Shown here one piece after another: positions 35,023 to 42,177 of a stretch of 42,352 nucleotides of DNA. Position numbers and translations under genes: made by a program. The stretch is from Methylocystis sp. (GTDB lineage: Bacteria; Pseudomonadota; Alphaproteobacteria; Rhizobiales; Beijerinckiaceae), in NCBI GenBank assembly GCA_002929055.1, contig PERY01000023.1, positions 1 to 42,352 on the forward strand, given 5' to 3'. The notes beneath the pieces were generated by a model that was given only the letters and a program-made list of their open reading frames with translations, did not search any database and had not been told where the DNA came from. How positions within the stretch are numbered: position 1 is the first letter of the stretch; each line of letters begins with the position of its first letter.

Positions 35023-35090
35023 AGTTACCTCGTTCGCTGCTCTTTGCAGAGCGAGCCTTCGGCGTGCTGCATCAGTGCGACGAAGTAACT
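35023..35090. other. Branched inverted-repeat element, candidate structured RNA
   Basis: AGTTAC (35023-35028) pairs with GTAACT (35085-35090). After one mismatch, TCGT-CGC (35030-35037, one bulged T) pairs with GCGACGA (35077-35083), giving 13 pairs. The enclosed sequence has two more hairpins: GCTCT/AGAGC around TTGC, and GCC/GGC around TTC. This makes a three-way junction. It is not a tRNA, as it lacks a T-arm and anticodon arm. It could be a small RNA, a leader element of the frame at 35241 or a dispersed repeat. Confidence 0.4.
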
Positions 35091-35240
35091 CAGTCGGATG
35101 AAGGCGCCTTGGCGCGCCATTCGCTTGGGCCTGTCGAGACGCAGACGCCCTGAGTCCACCGCGAAACGTCTCTTTGTACGCAGCGACTGCGAAACGCCTG
35201 CGCGCGGCTGTGCGCGTTCAATTGGAAAGGGATAGATACG

Positions 35241-35354
35241 ATGCTGAGGCCTGATCATATTTTCTTCGCCATGACCATGCTGAAGCACGGCACGCTCGCC
35301 GGCGCTTTCATCTTCGCGTTCAAGATCGCGCGTTTTGCGGTCGCCGCCTTCTGA
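35241..35354 (+). CDS. Possible 37-residue membrane-active small protein
   Basis: The frame begins MLRPDHIFFAMTMLKHGTLA and ends AFKIARFAVAAF. It is largely hydrophobic with a few Lys/Arg/His, as for a short membrane-associated helix. AAAGGGA lies about eight bases before the ATG. A hairpin GCGCCC/GGGCGC (35368-35373 with 35377-35382) follows 13 bases past the stop and may end the transcript. There is no homologue I can name, and chance cannot be excluded at this length. Confidence 0.4.
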   Translation: MLRPDHIFFAMTMLKHGTLAGAFIFAFKIARFAVAAF

Positions 35355-35423
35355 TGCAGCGGCTTCGGCGCCCAATGGGCGCTGGCGGCCTGTGTTCCCG
35401 GACTTCCGGCTCTTGACCTGGGC

Positions 35424-35463
35424 GCGCTTACCCCCGACAGCTAAGGCAATAAAGGGGGAGCGC
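35424..35463 (+). promoter_or_regulatory. Hairpin that would hide the esterase ribosome-binding site
   Basis: GCGCT (35424-35428) pairs with AGCGC (35459-35463), and after a TA bulge CCCCC (35431-35435) pairs with GGGGG (35454-35458) around an 18-base loop. The GGGGGAG strand is the only ribosome-binding site for the ATG at 35469, so folding would block translation. This may be a translational switch or thermosensor. Confidence 0.5.
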
Positions 35464-35468
35464 TTAGA

Positions 35469-36158
35469 ATGACGGCGGCGGCGATAGACGGTCCGAGAGT
35501 TGCGGCAAAATCGGGCAAGGCCCGGCAACTTGTCGTTTTCCTGCACGGCTATGGCGCAGACGGCGCCGACCTTATCGAGATCGGCCGTCAATGGCGCGCT
35601 TTCCTTCCCGACGCTGACTTCATCGCGCCCCATGCGCCCGAACGTTGCGCCATGTCGCCCATGGGCCGGCAATGGTTCCCCCTCACGATGCGCGATCCCG
35701 ACGAGCGCTGGCGCGGCGTGATTTCCGCCCGCCCGACGCTCGACGCCTTTCTTGACGCCGAGCTGGAGAAGCGCGGCCTGGACGAGCGCGCGCTGGCGCT
35801 CGTGGGCTTCAGCCAGGGCACGATGATGGCCCTGCACACAGGGCTGCGACGCGCCGTCGCCCCGCGCGCCATCCTCGGCTACTCGGGCATTCTTGTGCTC
35901 GGGCCGGATCAGCCCGGCGCCGAGCGCCCGGCCCAGAACCCGCCCCCGGCCGTGCTGCTGGCGCATGGCGACGCCGACGAACTCATTCCCGCGGACGCCC
36001 TGCTGCTCTCGGCCAATTCCCTCGCCGACATGCATGTGCCGACGCAATGGCACCTGTCCGCCGGCCTTGGTCACGGAATCGACAACGCCGGGTTGATCCA
36101 TGGCGCATTGTTTCTGGCGCAGTCCTTCGGCGTGAAGGTGGATTTCGCGCGGCGATAG
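35469..36158 (+). CDS. Carboxylesterase/phospholipase of the alpha/beta-hydrolase family
   Basis: The 229-residue cytoplasmic hydrolase shows the oxyanion segment FLHGYGADGADL. The nucleophile is Ser115 in GFSQG, with Asp170 in HGDADELIP and His202 in GLGHGID. That is the acyl-protein-thioesterase/carboxylesterase family (abhydrolase_2). It cleaves short carboxyl esters or acyl thioesters; the physiological substrate is unknown. GGGGGAG at 35454-35460 is a strong ribosome-binding site held in a predicted hairpin. It is convergent with the methyltransferase gene, eight bases away. Confidence 0.9.
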   Translation: MTAAAIDGPRVAAKSGKARQLVVFLHGYGADGADLIEIGRQWRAFLPDADFIAPHAPERCAMSPMGRQWFPLTMRDPDERWRGVISARPTLDAFLDAELEKRGLDERALALVGFSQGTMMALHTGLRRAVAPRAILGYSGILVLGPDQPGAERPAQNPPPAVLLAHGDADELIPADALLLSANSLADMHVPTQWHLSAGLGHGIDNAGLIHGALFLAQSFGVKVDFARR

Positions 36159-36165
36159 CGCGTTA

Positions 36166-36912
36166 TTACGCCGGCTCGGCCCCTTCGGGCTCCAGCACCG
36201 GCTCCAGGACGGGCTCGATCGCGACCGGGATGCGCCGCGCCGCGCGGCGCAGGATTGGCCGGTAGAGCTGCTTGGTCGCCTCCACCACATGCACGCCGCC
36301 GCCCGGCAGCGAGAAGCGCCCGGCGATGCGCTCGAAGGCGGGGGCCGAGCGCAGCAGCGTCACGCGCTGGAAGGGCGGCACGTAAAGCGCCTCGCCCCAG
36401 AAGACCGGCAGGAATTGCGCCTCCTGCAGCAGCGTCTGCAACTGGCCGCGCGAATAGGGATGGCCGTGGCCGAAGGGCGTGGTGTCGACGCGCGCCCAAA
36501 GGCCCGTGCGGCTCGGCGCGACGATGACGAGCCGCCCGCCCGGCGCGAGAATGCGCCAGATCTCCTCGAGCAGATCCTGCGGATGTTCCTCCACCTCCAG
36601 CGCATGGACGAGCAGGATGCGGTCGATGCAGGCGTCGTGCAGGGGGGTCATGGAGACCTCGACCAGCGCGGTCGCGGATTTGCCGTCGAGCGGCCAGTGC
36701 ACCACGCCCTGCGTCGCCGGCATGAAGGCGAGCACCCGTTGCGCCTTCTCCCGGAAGCTGTCGAGATAGGGGGTCGGATAGCCGACGCCCAGAATGCGCA
36801 GGCCGGCGTGGTCGTCCCAGCGGGCGCGCAGCATTCTCGTCACCACGCGTCGGGCGACCTCGCCCAGCGCCGTCTCGTAAAAGGCCCGTAATTCCACGAC
36901 ATCGAGCGCCAT
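36166..36912 (-). CDS. SAM-dependent methyltransferase (class I, methyltransferase_11 type)
   Basis: The 248-residue protein has the SAM-binding strand-loop LRILGVGYPTPYLD near residues 38-51. The post-motif strand IDRILLVHALEVEEHP follows, and then IWRILAPGGRLVIVAPSR, which together mark class I methyltransferases. The Pro/Glu-rich C-terminal tail (VLEPVLEPEG) is unusual but short. The frame is open far upstream to 37542, but that part is the shadow of gloB; the ATG at 36912 is the start. It is divergent from gloB by 102 bases, an arrangement I recall as common in Hyphomicrobiales. The substrate is unknown. Confidence 0.85.
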   Translation of the reverse strand: MALDVVELRAFYETALGEVARRVVTRMLRARWDDHAGLRILGVGYPTPYLDSFREKAQRVLAFMPATQGVVHWPLDGKSATALVEVSMTPLHDACIDRILLVHALEVEEHPQDLLEEIWRILAPGGRLVIVAPSRTGLWARVDTTPFGHGHPYSRGQLQTLLQEAQFLPVFWGEALYVPPFQRVTLLRSAPAFERIAGRFSLPGGGVHVVEATKQLYRPILRRAARRIPVAIEPVLEPVLEPEGAEPA

Positions 36913-37014
36913 AATCGGATCATCTTCGCAATCGCCGCGCAATGCAAGGCGCCGCCCGGTCGCATTTTCGCGCCTTCCGGCTATGATGCCGGCAGCTTTT
37001 CCACGGAGGCCGGA

Positions 37015-37791
37015 ATGTCCATTGAAGTCGCCCAGTTCATCTGCCTGTCCGACAATTTCGGTCTGCTCGTTCACGACCGTGCGACGGGCGCGACCGCAAG
37101 CGTCGACTCGCCGGACGGCGAGACGATAGCGGCCGAGGCCGAGCGGCGCGGCTGGCCGCTGACCCATCTTCTTCTCACCCACCACCACCTCGACCACATC
37201 GAGGGGACGGAGTTCCTCAAGAAGCGCTTTCCGCAGATGAAGGTCGTCGGCGCCGCGAATGACGCCCACCGGCTGCCGCCGCTCGACGAGGCGGTCTCGG
37301 ATGGCGATGAGGTGAGCCTCGGCGCCGCGCGCGCGAAGGTCATCGCGACGCCCGGCCACACGCTCGGTCATATCGTCTATTATTTCCCGGACGACGAGGC
37401 CGTGTTCGTCGGCGACACGCTGTTTTCGCTGGGCTGCGGCCGCGTCTTCGAGGGCACGACGGACGAGATGCGTCTGTCGCTGGAGAAGGTCGCCAATCTT
37501 CCGCGCGAGACGCGCGTCTATTGCGGGCATGAATACACGCAAGCGAACGGGCGCTTCGCCATCACCGTCGATCCGGAGAACACCGTGCTGCGCGACCGCA
37601 TCGCCCGGGTCGACGCCCTGCGCGCGGCCGGCAGGTTCACGCTGCCGACGACGATCGCGCTCGAAAACGCCACCAACCCCTTCCTGCGCGTCGAGGATCC
37701 GCTGGTGAAAAAGGCGATGGGCATGGACGACGCCAATCCCTTCGCCGTCTTCGCGGCGATGCGCGAACGCAAGAACAGCTTCGCGGGATGA
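37015..37791 (+). CDS. gloB: Hydroxyacylglutathione hydrolase (glyoxalase II)
   Basis: The 258-residue metallo-beta-lactamase-fold enzyme has the binuclear metal motif THHHLDH at residues 55-61. Further motifs are TPGHTLGHIVYYF, GDTLFSLGCGRVFEG and YCGHEYTQANGRF, with the C-terminal glutathione-binding region. It hydrolyses S-lactoylglutathione to D-lactate and glutathione, completing methylglyoxal detoxification. Length and motifs are those of GloB. Its stop overlaps the start of the DUF985 cupin gene by four bases (ATGA), so the two are translationally coupled. Confidence 0.96.
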   Translation: MSIEVAQFICLSDNFGLLVHDRATGATASVDSPDGETIAAEAERRGWPLTHLLLTHHHLDHIEGTEFLKKRFPQMKVVGAANDAHRLPPLDEAVSDGDEVSLGAARAKVIATPGHTLGHIVYYFPDDEAVFVGDTLFSLGCGRVFEGTTDEMRLSLEKVANLPRETRVYCGHEYTQANGRFAITVDPENTVLRDRIARVDALRAAGRFTLPTTIALENATNPFLRVEDPLVKKAMGMDDANPFAVFAAMRERKNSFAG

Positions 37792-38225
37792 GCGGGCTTT
37801 CCAATCTTGCCGCCGAAGAGGTCGCGCGGCTGCTCGACCTCGCCCCGCACCCCGAGGGTGGCTTCTATCGCGAGACCTTCCGCGATCCCCGTGAGGTCGA
37901 CGGGCGCTCTGTCGGCACGGCGATCTATTACCTCCTCCCCGAGGGGCAGGTTTCCGCCTGGCACAGGGTCGACGCGGGGGAAATCTGGCACTGGCACGCC
38001 GGCGCGCCGCTGGAGCTGTCTCTGCATGAAGAGGGGCGTCGCTCGGTTCTTCGCCTCGGCGCCGATCTCCTCGCGGGCGAGCGCCCGCAGGGCGTCGTGC
38101 CCGCGGGCGTGTGGCAGTCGGCCAGGAGCCTCGGCGCCTGGACGCTCGTCGGCTGCACCGTGGCGCCGGGCTTCGAATTCGCGCATTTCGAAATCGCCGC
38201 GCCCGGCCAGTTGCCTAATGCCTAG
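37788..38225 (+). CDS. DUF985 cupin-domain protein
   Basis: The 145-residue protein matches the DUF985/cupin_5 family: LLDLAPHPEGGFYRETFRD, AIYYLLPEGQVSAWHRVDA, EIWHWHAGAPLEL and VPAGVWQSARSLGAWTLVGCTVAPGFEFAHFE. It is a single small beta barrel of the kind that binds a metal or sugar. The biochemical function is not established. The start overlaps the gloB stop as ATGA, implying a shared transcript and perhaps a link to methylglyoxal or sugar-derived electrophiles; that link is inference. Confidence 0.88.
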   Translation: MSGLSNLAAEEVARLLDLAPHPEGGFYRETFRDPREVDGRSVGTAIYYLLPEGQVSAWHRVDAGEIWHWHAGAPLELSLHEEGRRSVLRLGADLLAGERPQGVVPAGVWQSARSLGAWTLVGCTVAPGFEFAHFEIAAPGQLPNA

Positions 38226-38320
38226 CCGAAGCTTGGCGGGAAGCATCGCGAGCGGGGGCTTTTTGATGTCGGCGGGATGGTGTATCGGGGCGCACAAGGA
38301 CAAAAGAGGAAACGACACCC

Positions 38321-39139
38321 ATGTGCTGGAGCGGGGAAGCTTCGACAGTATTGGCGGCGACGGGCATCGCCGGCGCAGCCTATTCTGCACTCAAGAAGGA
38401 TCCTGAGCCCCTCGCTCTCTGGATCTGCCTCTTGTATTTCGCCAGCATGGAGGCGCTTCAGGCAGTCGCCTATTCTGTTCTGAACCAGTGCGACTCGCCA
38501 TTAAATCAGGTGATGACCATATTCGGTTATCTCCATATTGCGTTCCAGCCGTTCTTCATCAACGCCGTCGCACTTTATTTCATGCCCAAGGACAGCGCGC
38601 GCATCATTGCGCCCTGGGCCTATTTCGGCTGTTTCGTCGTCGTCATCTCCATGCTGATCCAGCTCTATCCCTTCAATTGGGCTGGTCATTGCGCGCTGGG
38701 CCGGCCGCTGTGCGGCGAGGTGCTCTGCACCGTGAGGGGCGAGTGGCATATCGCCTGGCTGCTGCCTACCAACGGCATCGGCAACAGCCTCGCCGACAAC
38801 GCCACACTCGGCCGCGGTTTCGTGGGCTATCCGACGATGGCCTTCTTCGTCCCGATACTCTACGGCAGCTGGCGCTTCATCCTCTTCTCCTGGGTCGCCG
38901 GTCCCTGGCTCGCGAGCCTGACCACGAACAACATCAATGAGTGGCCGGCCGTCTGGTGCCTCTTCTCCATCGGCCTCGTGCTCGCCATCATCAAGACGCC
39001 GCTGCGCTACCACCTGCATGTGGGCGATCCGTGGTGGATGATGCTCTGGAAGTGGTGGAAGGGCCGACGCGCCGCGCAGGCCCCGGCTGTCCCCGTCGCG
39101 GCGCCCGATGCGACGCTGGCGAAGGAGCCCGCGGAGTGA
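38321..39139 (+). CDS. DUF5765-family polytopic membrane protein
   Basis: The 272-residue protein starts MCWSGEASTVLAATGIAGAA, a start I associate with DUF5765. It has about six or seven hydrophobic helices up to residue ~235 and a charged C-terminal tail (WKWWKGRRAAQAP). Trp, Cys and His are frequent, with Cys pairs in CALGRPLCGEVLC that may sit outside the membrane. The function is unknown. AGAGGA lies nine bases before the ATG. It is convergent with pxpC, whose stop is the adjacent base, so any terminator must lie inside pxpC. Confidence 0.78.
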   Translation: MCWSGEASTVLAATGIAGAAYSALKKDPEPLALWICLLYFASMEALQAVAYSVLNQCDSPLNQVMTIFGYLHIAFQPFFINAVALYFMPKDSARIIAPWAYFGCFVVVISMLIQLYPFNWAGHCALGRPLCGEVLCTVRGEWHIAWLLPTNGIGNSLADNATLGRGFVGYPTMAFFVPILYGSWRFILFSWVAGPWLASLTTNNINEWPAVWCLFSIGLVLAIIKTPLRYHLHVGDPWWMMLWKWWKGRRAAQAPAVPVAAPDATLAKEPAE

Positions 39140-40138
39140 TCACTCCTTCGCGTTGACGACGCCGCCAATGAGATTGGCGGCGAGCAACGCCTCGGTGGAA
39201 AGTCCGGCGGCGAGGGGAGCGAGCAGCGCCCCCGCCGCCATTTCTTTTTGCAAAGCCGCACGCGCCGCGACGGCCTCCGCCCAGTCGACCGCGCGAAAGC
39301 GCAGCTCCTCCCCCGGCCGTAGTTGGGCGAGGCGCCCGAGATCGGCGCCGATCACCGTCGCGATCTTCGGATAACCGCCGGTTGGCTGGCGGTCGGCCAT
39401 CAGGACGAAGGGCGCGCCGGTTCCCGGAACCTGAATGGCGCCCATCGCCGCGCCGTCGGAAACGATGTCGTGGCCGCGCGTATGGATCAGGCGCGGGCCT
39501 TCCAGCGCATAGGCCATGCGGTCGCTGCGCGCGCCGACGCGCCATTGTGCGGAGAGCAAGGTTTCAATCGAATCGGGAGGAAAGTAATCGTCCTGAGGCC
39601 CGAGCATGACGCGGATTGGCGCGTCGCCGCCCGTGAGCCAGGGGGCGTGGAGCCGCAGGGTCTCGGGCGGGGGCGGCGCGGGATCGGCGAGGCGCAGGGC
39701 GTCGCCCGCCGCAAGTGGCTTGGGTCCAAGGCCCGAGCGCGCGTGCGTCGAGAGCGAACCCAGCGCGGGCGCGAGGTCGAGCCGCGCGCCGACGGCGACA
39801 TAGCACCAGGCGCCGCAGGCGCCGGCGCGGATCGAAAGTCGCGCGCCGGGCGCCAGCCCCAGCACGCAGGCGGAGGGGAGTTGCGCGCCATCCAGCTTCA
39901 TGTCGAAAGCGCCGCCCGCGACGGCGATGCAAAGGCTCGCGCCTTCAGCTTCAAAGACGGCGCCGCCCAGAGAGACTTCGATTGCGGCCTGCGCGTAGAC
40001 CGCCTGCGTCGCCGCCGCGAAGGCCCGCGCGTCCATCGGCCCCGCCGGGGTGACGCCATAGCGCGACTGACCGAAGCGACCGGCGTCCTGCACCGTGACG
40101 CCCGGTCCCGCGGCGCGCACAAGCAAGCGCGCCGTCAT
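39140..40138 (-). CDS. pxpC: 5-oxoprolinase subunit C (biotin-dependent carboxyltransferase-like domain)
   Basis: The 332-residue protein has the KipA/AHS2 domain, with the conserved TVQDAGRFGQSRYGVTPAGP at the N-terminus and VPGTGAPFVLMADRQPTGGY near residue 270. With PxpA and PxpB it forms the ATP-dependent enzyme that opens 5-oxoproline (pyroglutamate) to glutamate. The frame runs upstream to 40972, but the ATG at 40138 overlaps the pxpB stop by four bases and starts the conserved domain. Its last codons contain a perfect ten-base-pair hairpin, just past the convergent DUF5765 stop. Confidence 0.93.
   Translation of the reverse strand: MTARLLVRAAGPGVTVQDAGRFGQSRYGVTPAGPMDARAFAAATQAVYAQAAIEVSLGGAVFEAEGASLCIAVAGGAFDMKLDGAQLPSACVLGLAPGARLSIRAGACGAWCYVAVGARLDLAPALGSLSTHARSGLGPKPLAAGDALRLADPAPPPPETLRLHAPWLTGGDAPIRVMLGPQDDYFPPDSIETLLSAQWRVGARSDRMAYALEGPRLIHTRGHDIVSDGAAMGAIQVPGTGAPFVLMADRQPTGGYPKIATVIGADLGRLAQLRPGEELRFRAVDWAEAVAARAALQKEMAAGALLAPLAAGLSTEALLAANLIGGVVNAKE
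39160..39182 (+). terminator. Hairpin inside the pxpC 3' end, placed to terminate the DUF5765 gene
   Basis: CGCCGCCAAT (39160-39169) and ATTGGCGGCG (39173-39182) pair perfectly over ten bases around GAG. It begins 20 bases past the DUF5765 stop, which is the usual terminator position, while encoding part of PxpC on the other strand. There is no T-run. Confidence 0.45.
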
Positions 40139-40869
40139 TCGCAAGACTCGCAACGCGCGACGATCTCGCCCTTCGCCGCGCGCGCCTCGAGCGCGGCGAA
40201 GGTCGTTGCGTCCACGGGCGCGAAGCGCACCACATCGCCGGGTGAGACGAGAAAGGGCGGCTCGCGCGTGAGCGAAAATAGCCACTCCGGCGTGCGGCCG
40301 ACGACATACCAGCCCGTGGGCATGGAATTCGTCGCCACGAGCGACAGTCCCCCGCCGATCAGCACGGCGTTTTCCGGCGTCGGCCCGCGCGGCGTGAGCC
40401 GCCTCGGGATGGCGAGCGCCGGGGGGAGCCCGCCGAGATAGCACCAGCCCGGCGCGAAGCCGTACATATAGGCGCGATAGTCCGCGCCTGCGTGGCGCGC
40501 GGCAAGTTCGCCCGGCGTCATGTTCAGAAGCGACGCGGCTTCGCGAATGTCTTCCGCGATGGCCGGATCGTAGCAGCAGGGCAGCGTCCAGCGTGCGCCG
40601 TCCGGGATTGCTTCGTCGCCGGCGCTCCTCGCAATGACCGATTCGATCCATGCGACGAGATCGCCTCGCGAAATCTGCAATGGCTCGTAATGAACGAGCA
40701 GCGAGCGATAGGTCGGCGTCGTCTCTCTCACGCCCGGGGGCGCGTCTCTTTGCAAAGCCCTGTCGAGCGCCAGCACCCGCGCATTGATCCCGGCGTCGAC
40801 CGCGTCGCCAAACTCGACGACGAGCGCCGCTTCGCCCTGGTCGAGGAAACGCGGACTTTCGTATTGCAT
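40135..40869 (-). CDS. pxpB: 5-oxoprolinase subunit B
   Basis: The 244-residue protein has the KipI/AHS1 domain: TYRSLLVHYEP near residue 53, HAGADYRAYMYGFAPGWCYLG, then PRRLTPRGPTPENAVLIGGG and NSMPTGWYVVGRTPE. It is the middle gene of the 5-oxoprolinase operon, two bases after pxpA and overlapping pxpC. It is longer than the ~218-residue Escherichia coli protein. Part of the excess is residues 78-89 (VIARSAGDEAIP), the in-frame translation of a dispersed palindromic repeat, lying between the N-terminal half-domain and the strand WTLPCCYDPA. The enzyme motifs on both sides are intact, so the protein is probably functional. Confidence 0.92.
   Translation of the reverse strand: MQYESPRFLDQGEAALVVEFGDAVDAGINARVLALDRALQRDAPPGVRETTPTYRSLLVHYEPLQISRGDLVAWIESVIARSAGDEAIPDGARWTLPCCYDPAIAEDIREAASLLNMTPGELAARHAGADYRAYMYGFAPGWCYLGGLPPALAIPRRLTPRGPTPENAVLIGGGLSLVATNSMPTGWYVVGRTPEWLFSLTREPPFLVSPGDVVRFAPVDATTFAALEARAAKGEIVARCESCE
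40605..40639. repeat. Dispersed palindromic repeat inside pxpB
   Basis: On the minus strand GGTCATTGCGAGGAGCGC runs on into CGGCGACGAAGCAATCC. This matches the widespread bacterial repeat whose chance translations are known from many genomes as HCEERSDEAI or VIARSxATKQS. Terminal ATTGC/GCAAT and central CGCC/GGCG give an imperfect hairpin. Here it stays in frame and encodes VIARSAGDEAIP. Family identity is from memory of the consensus. Confidence 0.75.
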
Positions 40870-40871
40870 CC

Positions 40872-41648
40872 CTAGTCCCCGGCGAAGGTCCGCAGCGCAA
40901 AGCCGTCCTGTTCGAGACCCGCGCGCAGCCGCCGCGCCATATCCACCGCATGGGCGGTGTCGCCATGCACACAGATGGAATCGATCGGCGTCGGCAGACG
41001 CTTGCCGGTGATCGTCACCAGCGCGCCTTCGGCAAGCATCTGGCGCGCGCGCGCCAGCGCGAAATCCGTGTCGGTTATCACGGCGCCGGCTTCGCCGCGC
41101 GGCTGCAGACGCCCGTCTTCCGCATAGGCGCGGTCGGCGAAGATTTCATGCGCGACCTTCAGCCCGGCGCGTTCGCCGGCGCGCGTCTGCTCGGAAAGCG
41201 CGATGGCGAGGAGCGCGAGGGAAGCGTCGACCGCGCGGGTCGCGCGCGCGAGCGCATCGGCGACGCCGGCGTCCTTTTCGGCAAGATTGGCGAGCGCGCC
41301 ATGCGCCTTCACATAAGCGATGCGATGGCCGCTGAGCGCCGCAAGCGCCTGCGCCGCGCCGATCTGATAGGCGACCGCGCGCTCGATCTCTTTGGGCGTC
41401 ATGGCGATAGCGCGCCGCCCGAAGCCCGCAAGATCGGGAAAGGCGACATGCGCGCCGATGGCGACGTACTTCTCGCGCGCAAGCGCGAAGGTCTTCGCCA
41501 TGATGTCGGGGTCGCCCGCGTGAAATCCGCAGGCGACATTGGCGCTGGTGACGACGTCGAGCATGGCCGCGTCGTCGCCCATGCGCCAGGCGCCGAAGCC
41601 TTCGCCGAGATCCGCATTGAGATCGATTCGCCGCGCCGCTTCTGTCAT
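40872..41648 (-). CDS. pxpA: 5-oxoprolinase subunit A (LamB/YcsF family)
   Basis: The 258-residue protein starts with the family signature RIDLNADLGEGFGAWRMGDD, followed by SANVACGFHAGDPDIM, HVAFPDLAGFGRR and VKAHGALANLAEKD. The C-terminal CVHGDTAHAVDMARRLR is also typical. It is the polysaccharide-deacetylase-like subunit of ATP-dependent 5-oxoprolinase and the first gene of the pxpABC operon. The 118-base gap to the divergent small secreted protein gene should hold its promoter. Together the three genes return spontaneously formed pyroglutamate to glutamate. Confidence 0.95.
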   Translation of the reverse strand: MTEAARRIDLNADLGEGFGAWRMGDDAAMLDVVTSANVACGFHAGDPDIMAKTFALAREKYVAIGAHVAFPDLAGFGRRAIAMTPKEIERAVAYQIGAAQALAALSGHRIAYVKAHGALANLAEKDAGVADALARATRAVDASLALLAIALSEQTRAGERAGLKVAHEIFADRAYAEDGRLQPRGEAGAVITDTDFALARARQMLAEGALVTITGKRLPTPIDSICVHGDTAHAVDMARRLRAGLEQDGFALRTFAGD

Positions 41649-41766
41649 GAAACGATCCTAGCGCGCCGCGCCGCAACGGGACAGCGCCGCCGCAGCGAAT
41701 TGCCAATTGTCGTTAGTTGTGGTCCGCTTGCGCCGCACCCAAGGCAGGGCGAGGGGGGGGAACGAG

Positions 41767-42120
41767 ATGCGTATTCTGGCGACGGCCCTGGCGGCCGTCC
41801 TTGCTTTCGCGACAGCGGCCCATGCGGGCGATCCGGCCGGCAAATATAGCGTCGTCGGCAAGAACCCGGGCGGGCAGGGTTCCTATTCGGGGACGGCCGT
41901 CGTCGAGAAGACCGGCGAGACTTACAAGGTCACCTGGAACATCGGCGGCTCGATTTATGTCGGCACCGGCATTGGAGACCCCAAATTCCTCGCCGTGAGC
42001 TATCGCGCGGGCGACAATTCGGGCCTCGCGCTCTATGGCGAGGAGGGCGAAAACTGGGCGGGCATCTGGACCTATCAGAACGGCAAGAAGGTCGGCGCCG
42101 AAAAGTGGACGCGCCAGTAG
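41767..42120 (+). CDS. Small periplasmic protein of unknown function
   Basis: The 117-residue product has a clear signal peptide (MRILATALAAVLAFATAAHA, cleaved before GDPAG) and a compact beta-rich mature part of 97 residues. That part reads YSGTAVVEKTGETYKVTWNI and GIGDPKFLAVSYRAG and ends GIWTYQNGKKVGAEKWTRQ. The Gly-spaced strands suggest a small barrel or sandwich, and there are no Cys. GAGGGGGGG lies six bases before the ATG at 41767. I recognise the pattern as a recurring uncharacterised periplasmic protein in Hyphomicrobiales but know no function. Confidence 0.75.
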   Translation: MRILATALAAVLAFATAAHAGDPAGKYSVVGKNPGGQGSYSGTAVVEKTGETYKVTWNIGGSIYVGTGIGDPKFLAVSYRAGDNSGLALYGEEGENWAGIWTYQNGKKVGAEKWTRQ

Positions 42121-42156
42121 AAACAAAAAAGCGCCCGCCGTCGCCGGCGAGCGCTT
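42121..42156 (-). terminator. Rho-independent terminator of leuB
   Basis: AAGCGC (42129-42134) pairs with GCGCTT (42151-42156), and after one mismatch CGCCG pairs with CGGCG around TCGC. On the minus strand the stem is followed by a T-rich run (complement of 42121-42130), the textbook layout. It lies 22 bases past the leuB stop and also abuts the stop of the convergent small protein gene. Confidence 0.8.
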
Positions 42157-42177
42157 CGCGGATTGAAACATGCTTCT

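Larger units (their letters stand above)
34740..35240. other. Gene-poor 500-base patch
   Basis: Short frames exist on both strands but none shows a family pattern, a signal sequence or a good ribosome-binding site, and the longest are Arg-rich shadows. The stretch contains the two strong inverted repeats listed separately at 34974-35002 and 35023-35090. It also has GCGCC/GGCGC at 35104-35115. The promoter of the small frame at 35241 should lie in the last 100 bases. Decayed gene remains cannot be excluded. Confidence 0.5.

Noticed and set aside
35025..36290. 421-codon minus-strand frame covering the esterase and the structured patch
   Set aside because: It is the shadow of the plus-strand esterase, whose catalytic triad is intact; the antisense product has no recognisable domain.
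40139..40972. N-terminal extension of pxpC to 40972
   Set aside because: It overlaps all of pxpB in another frame. The conserved PxpC sequence starts at the ATG at 40138, which overlaps the pxpB stop as expected for this operon.
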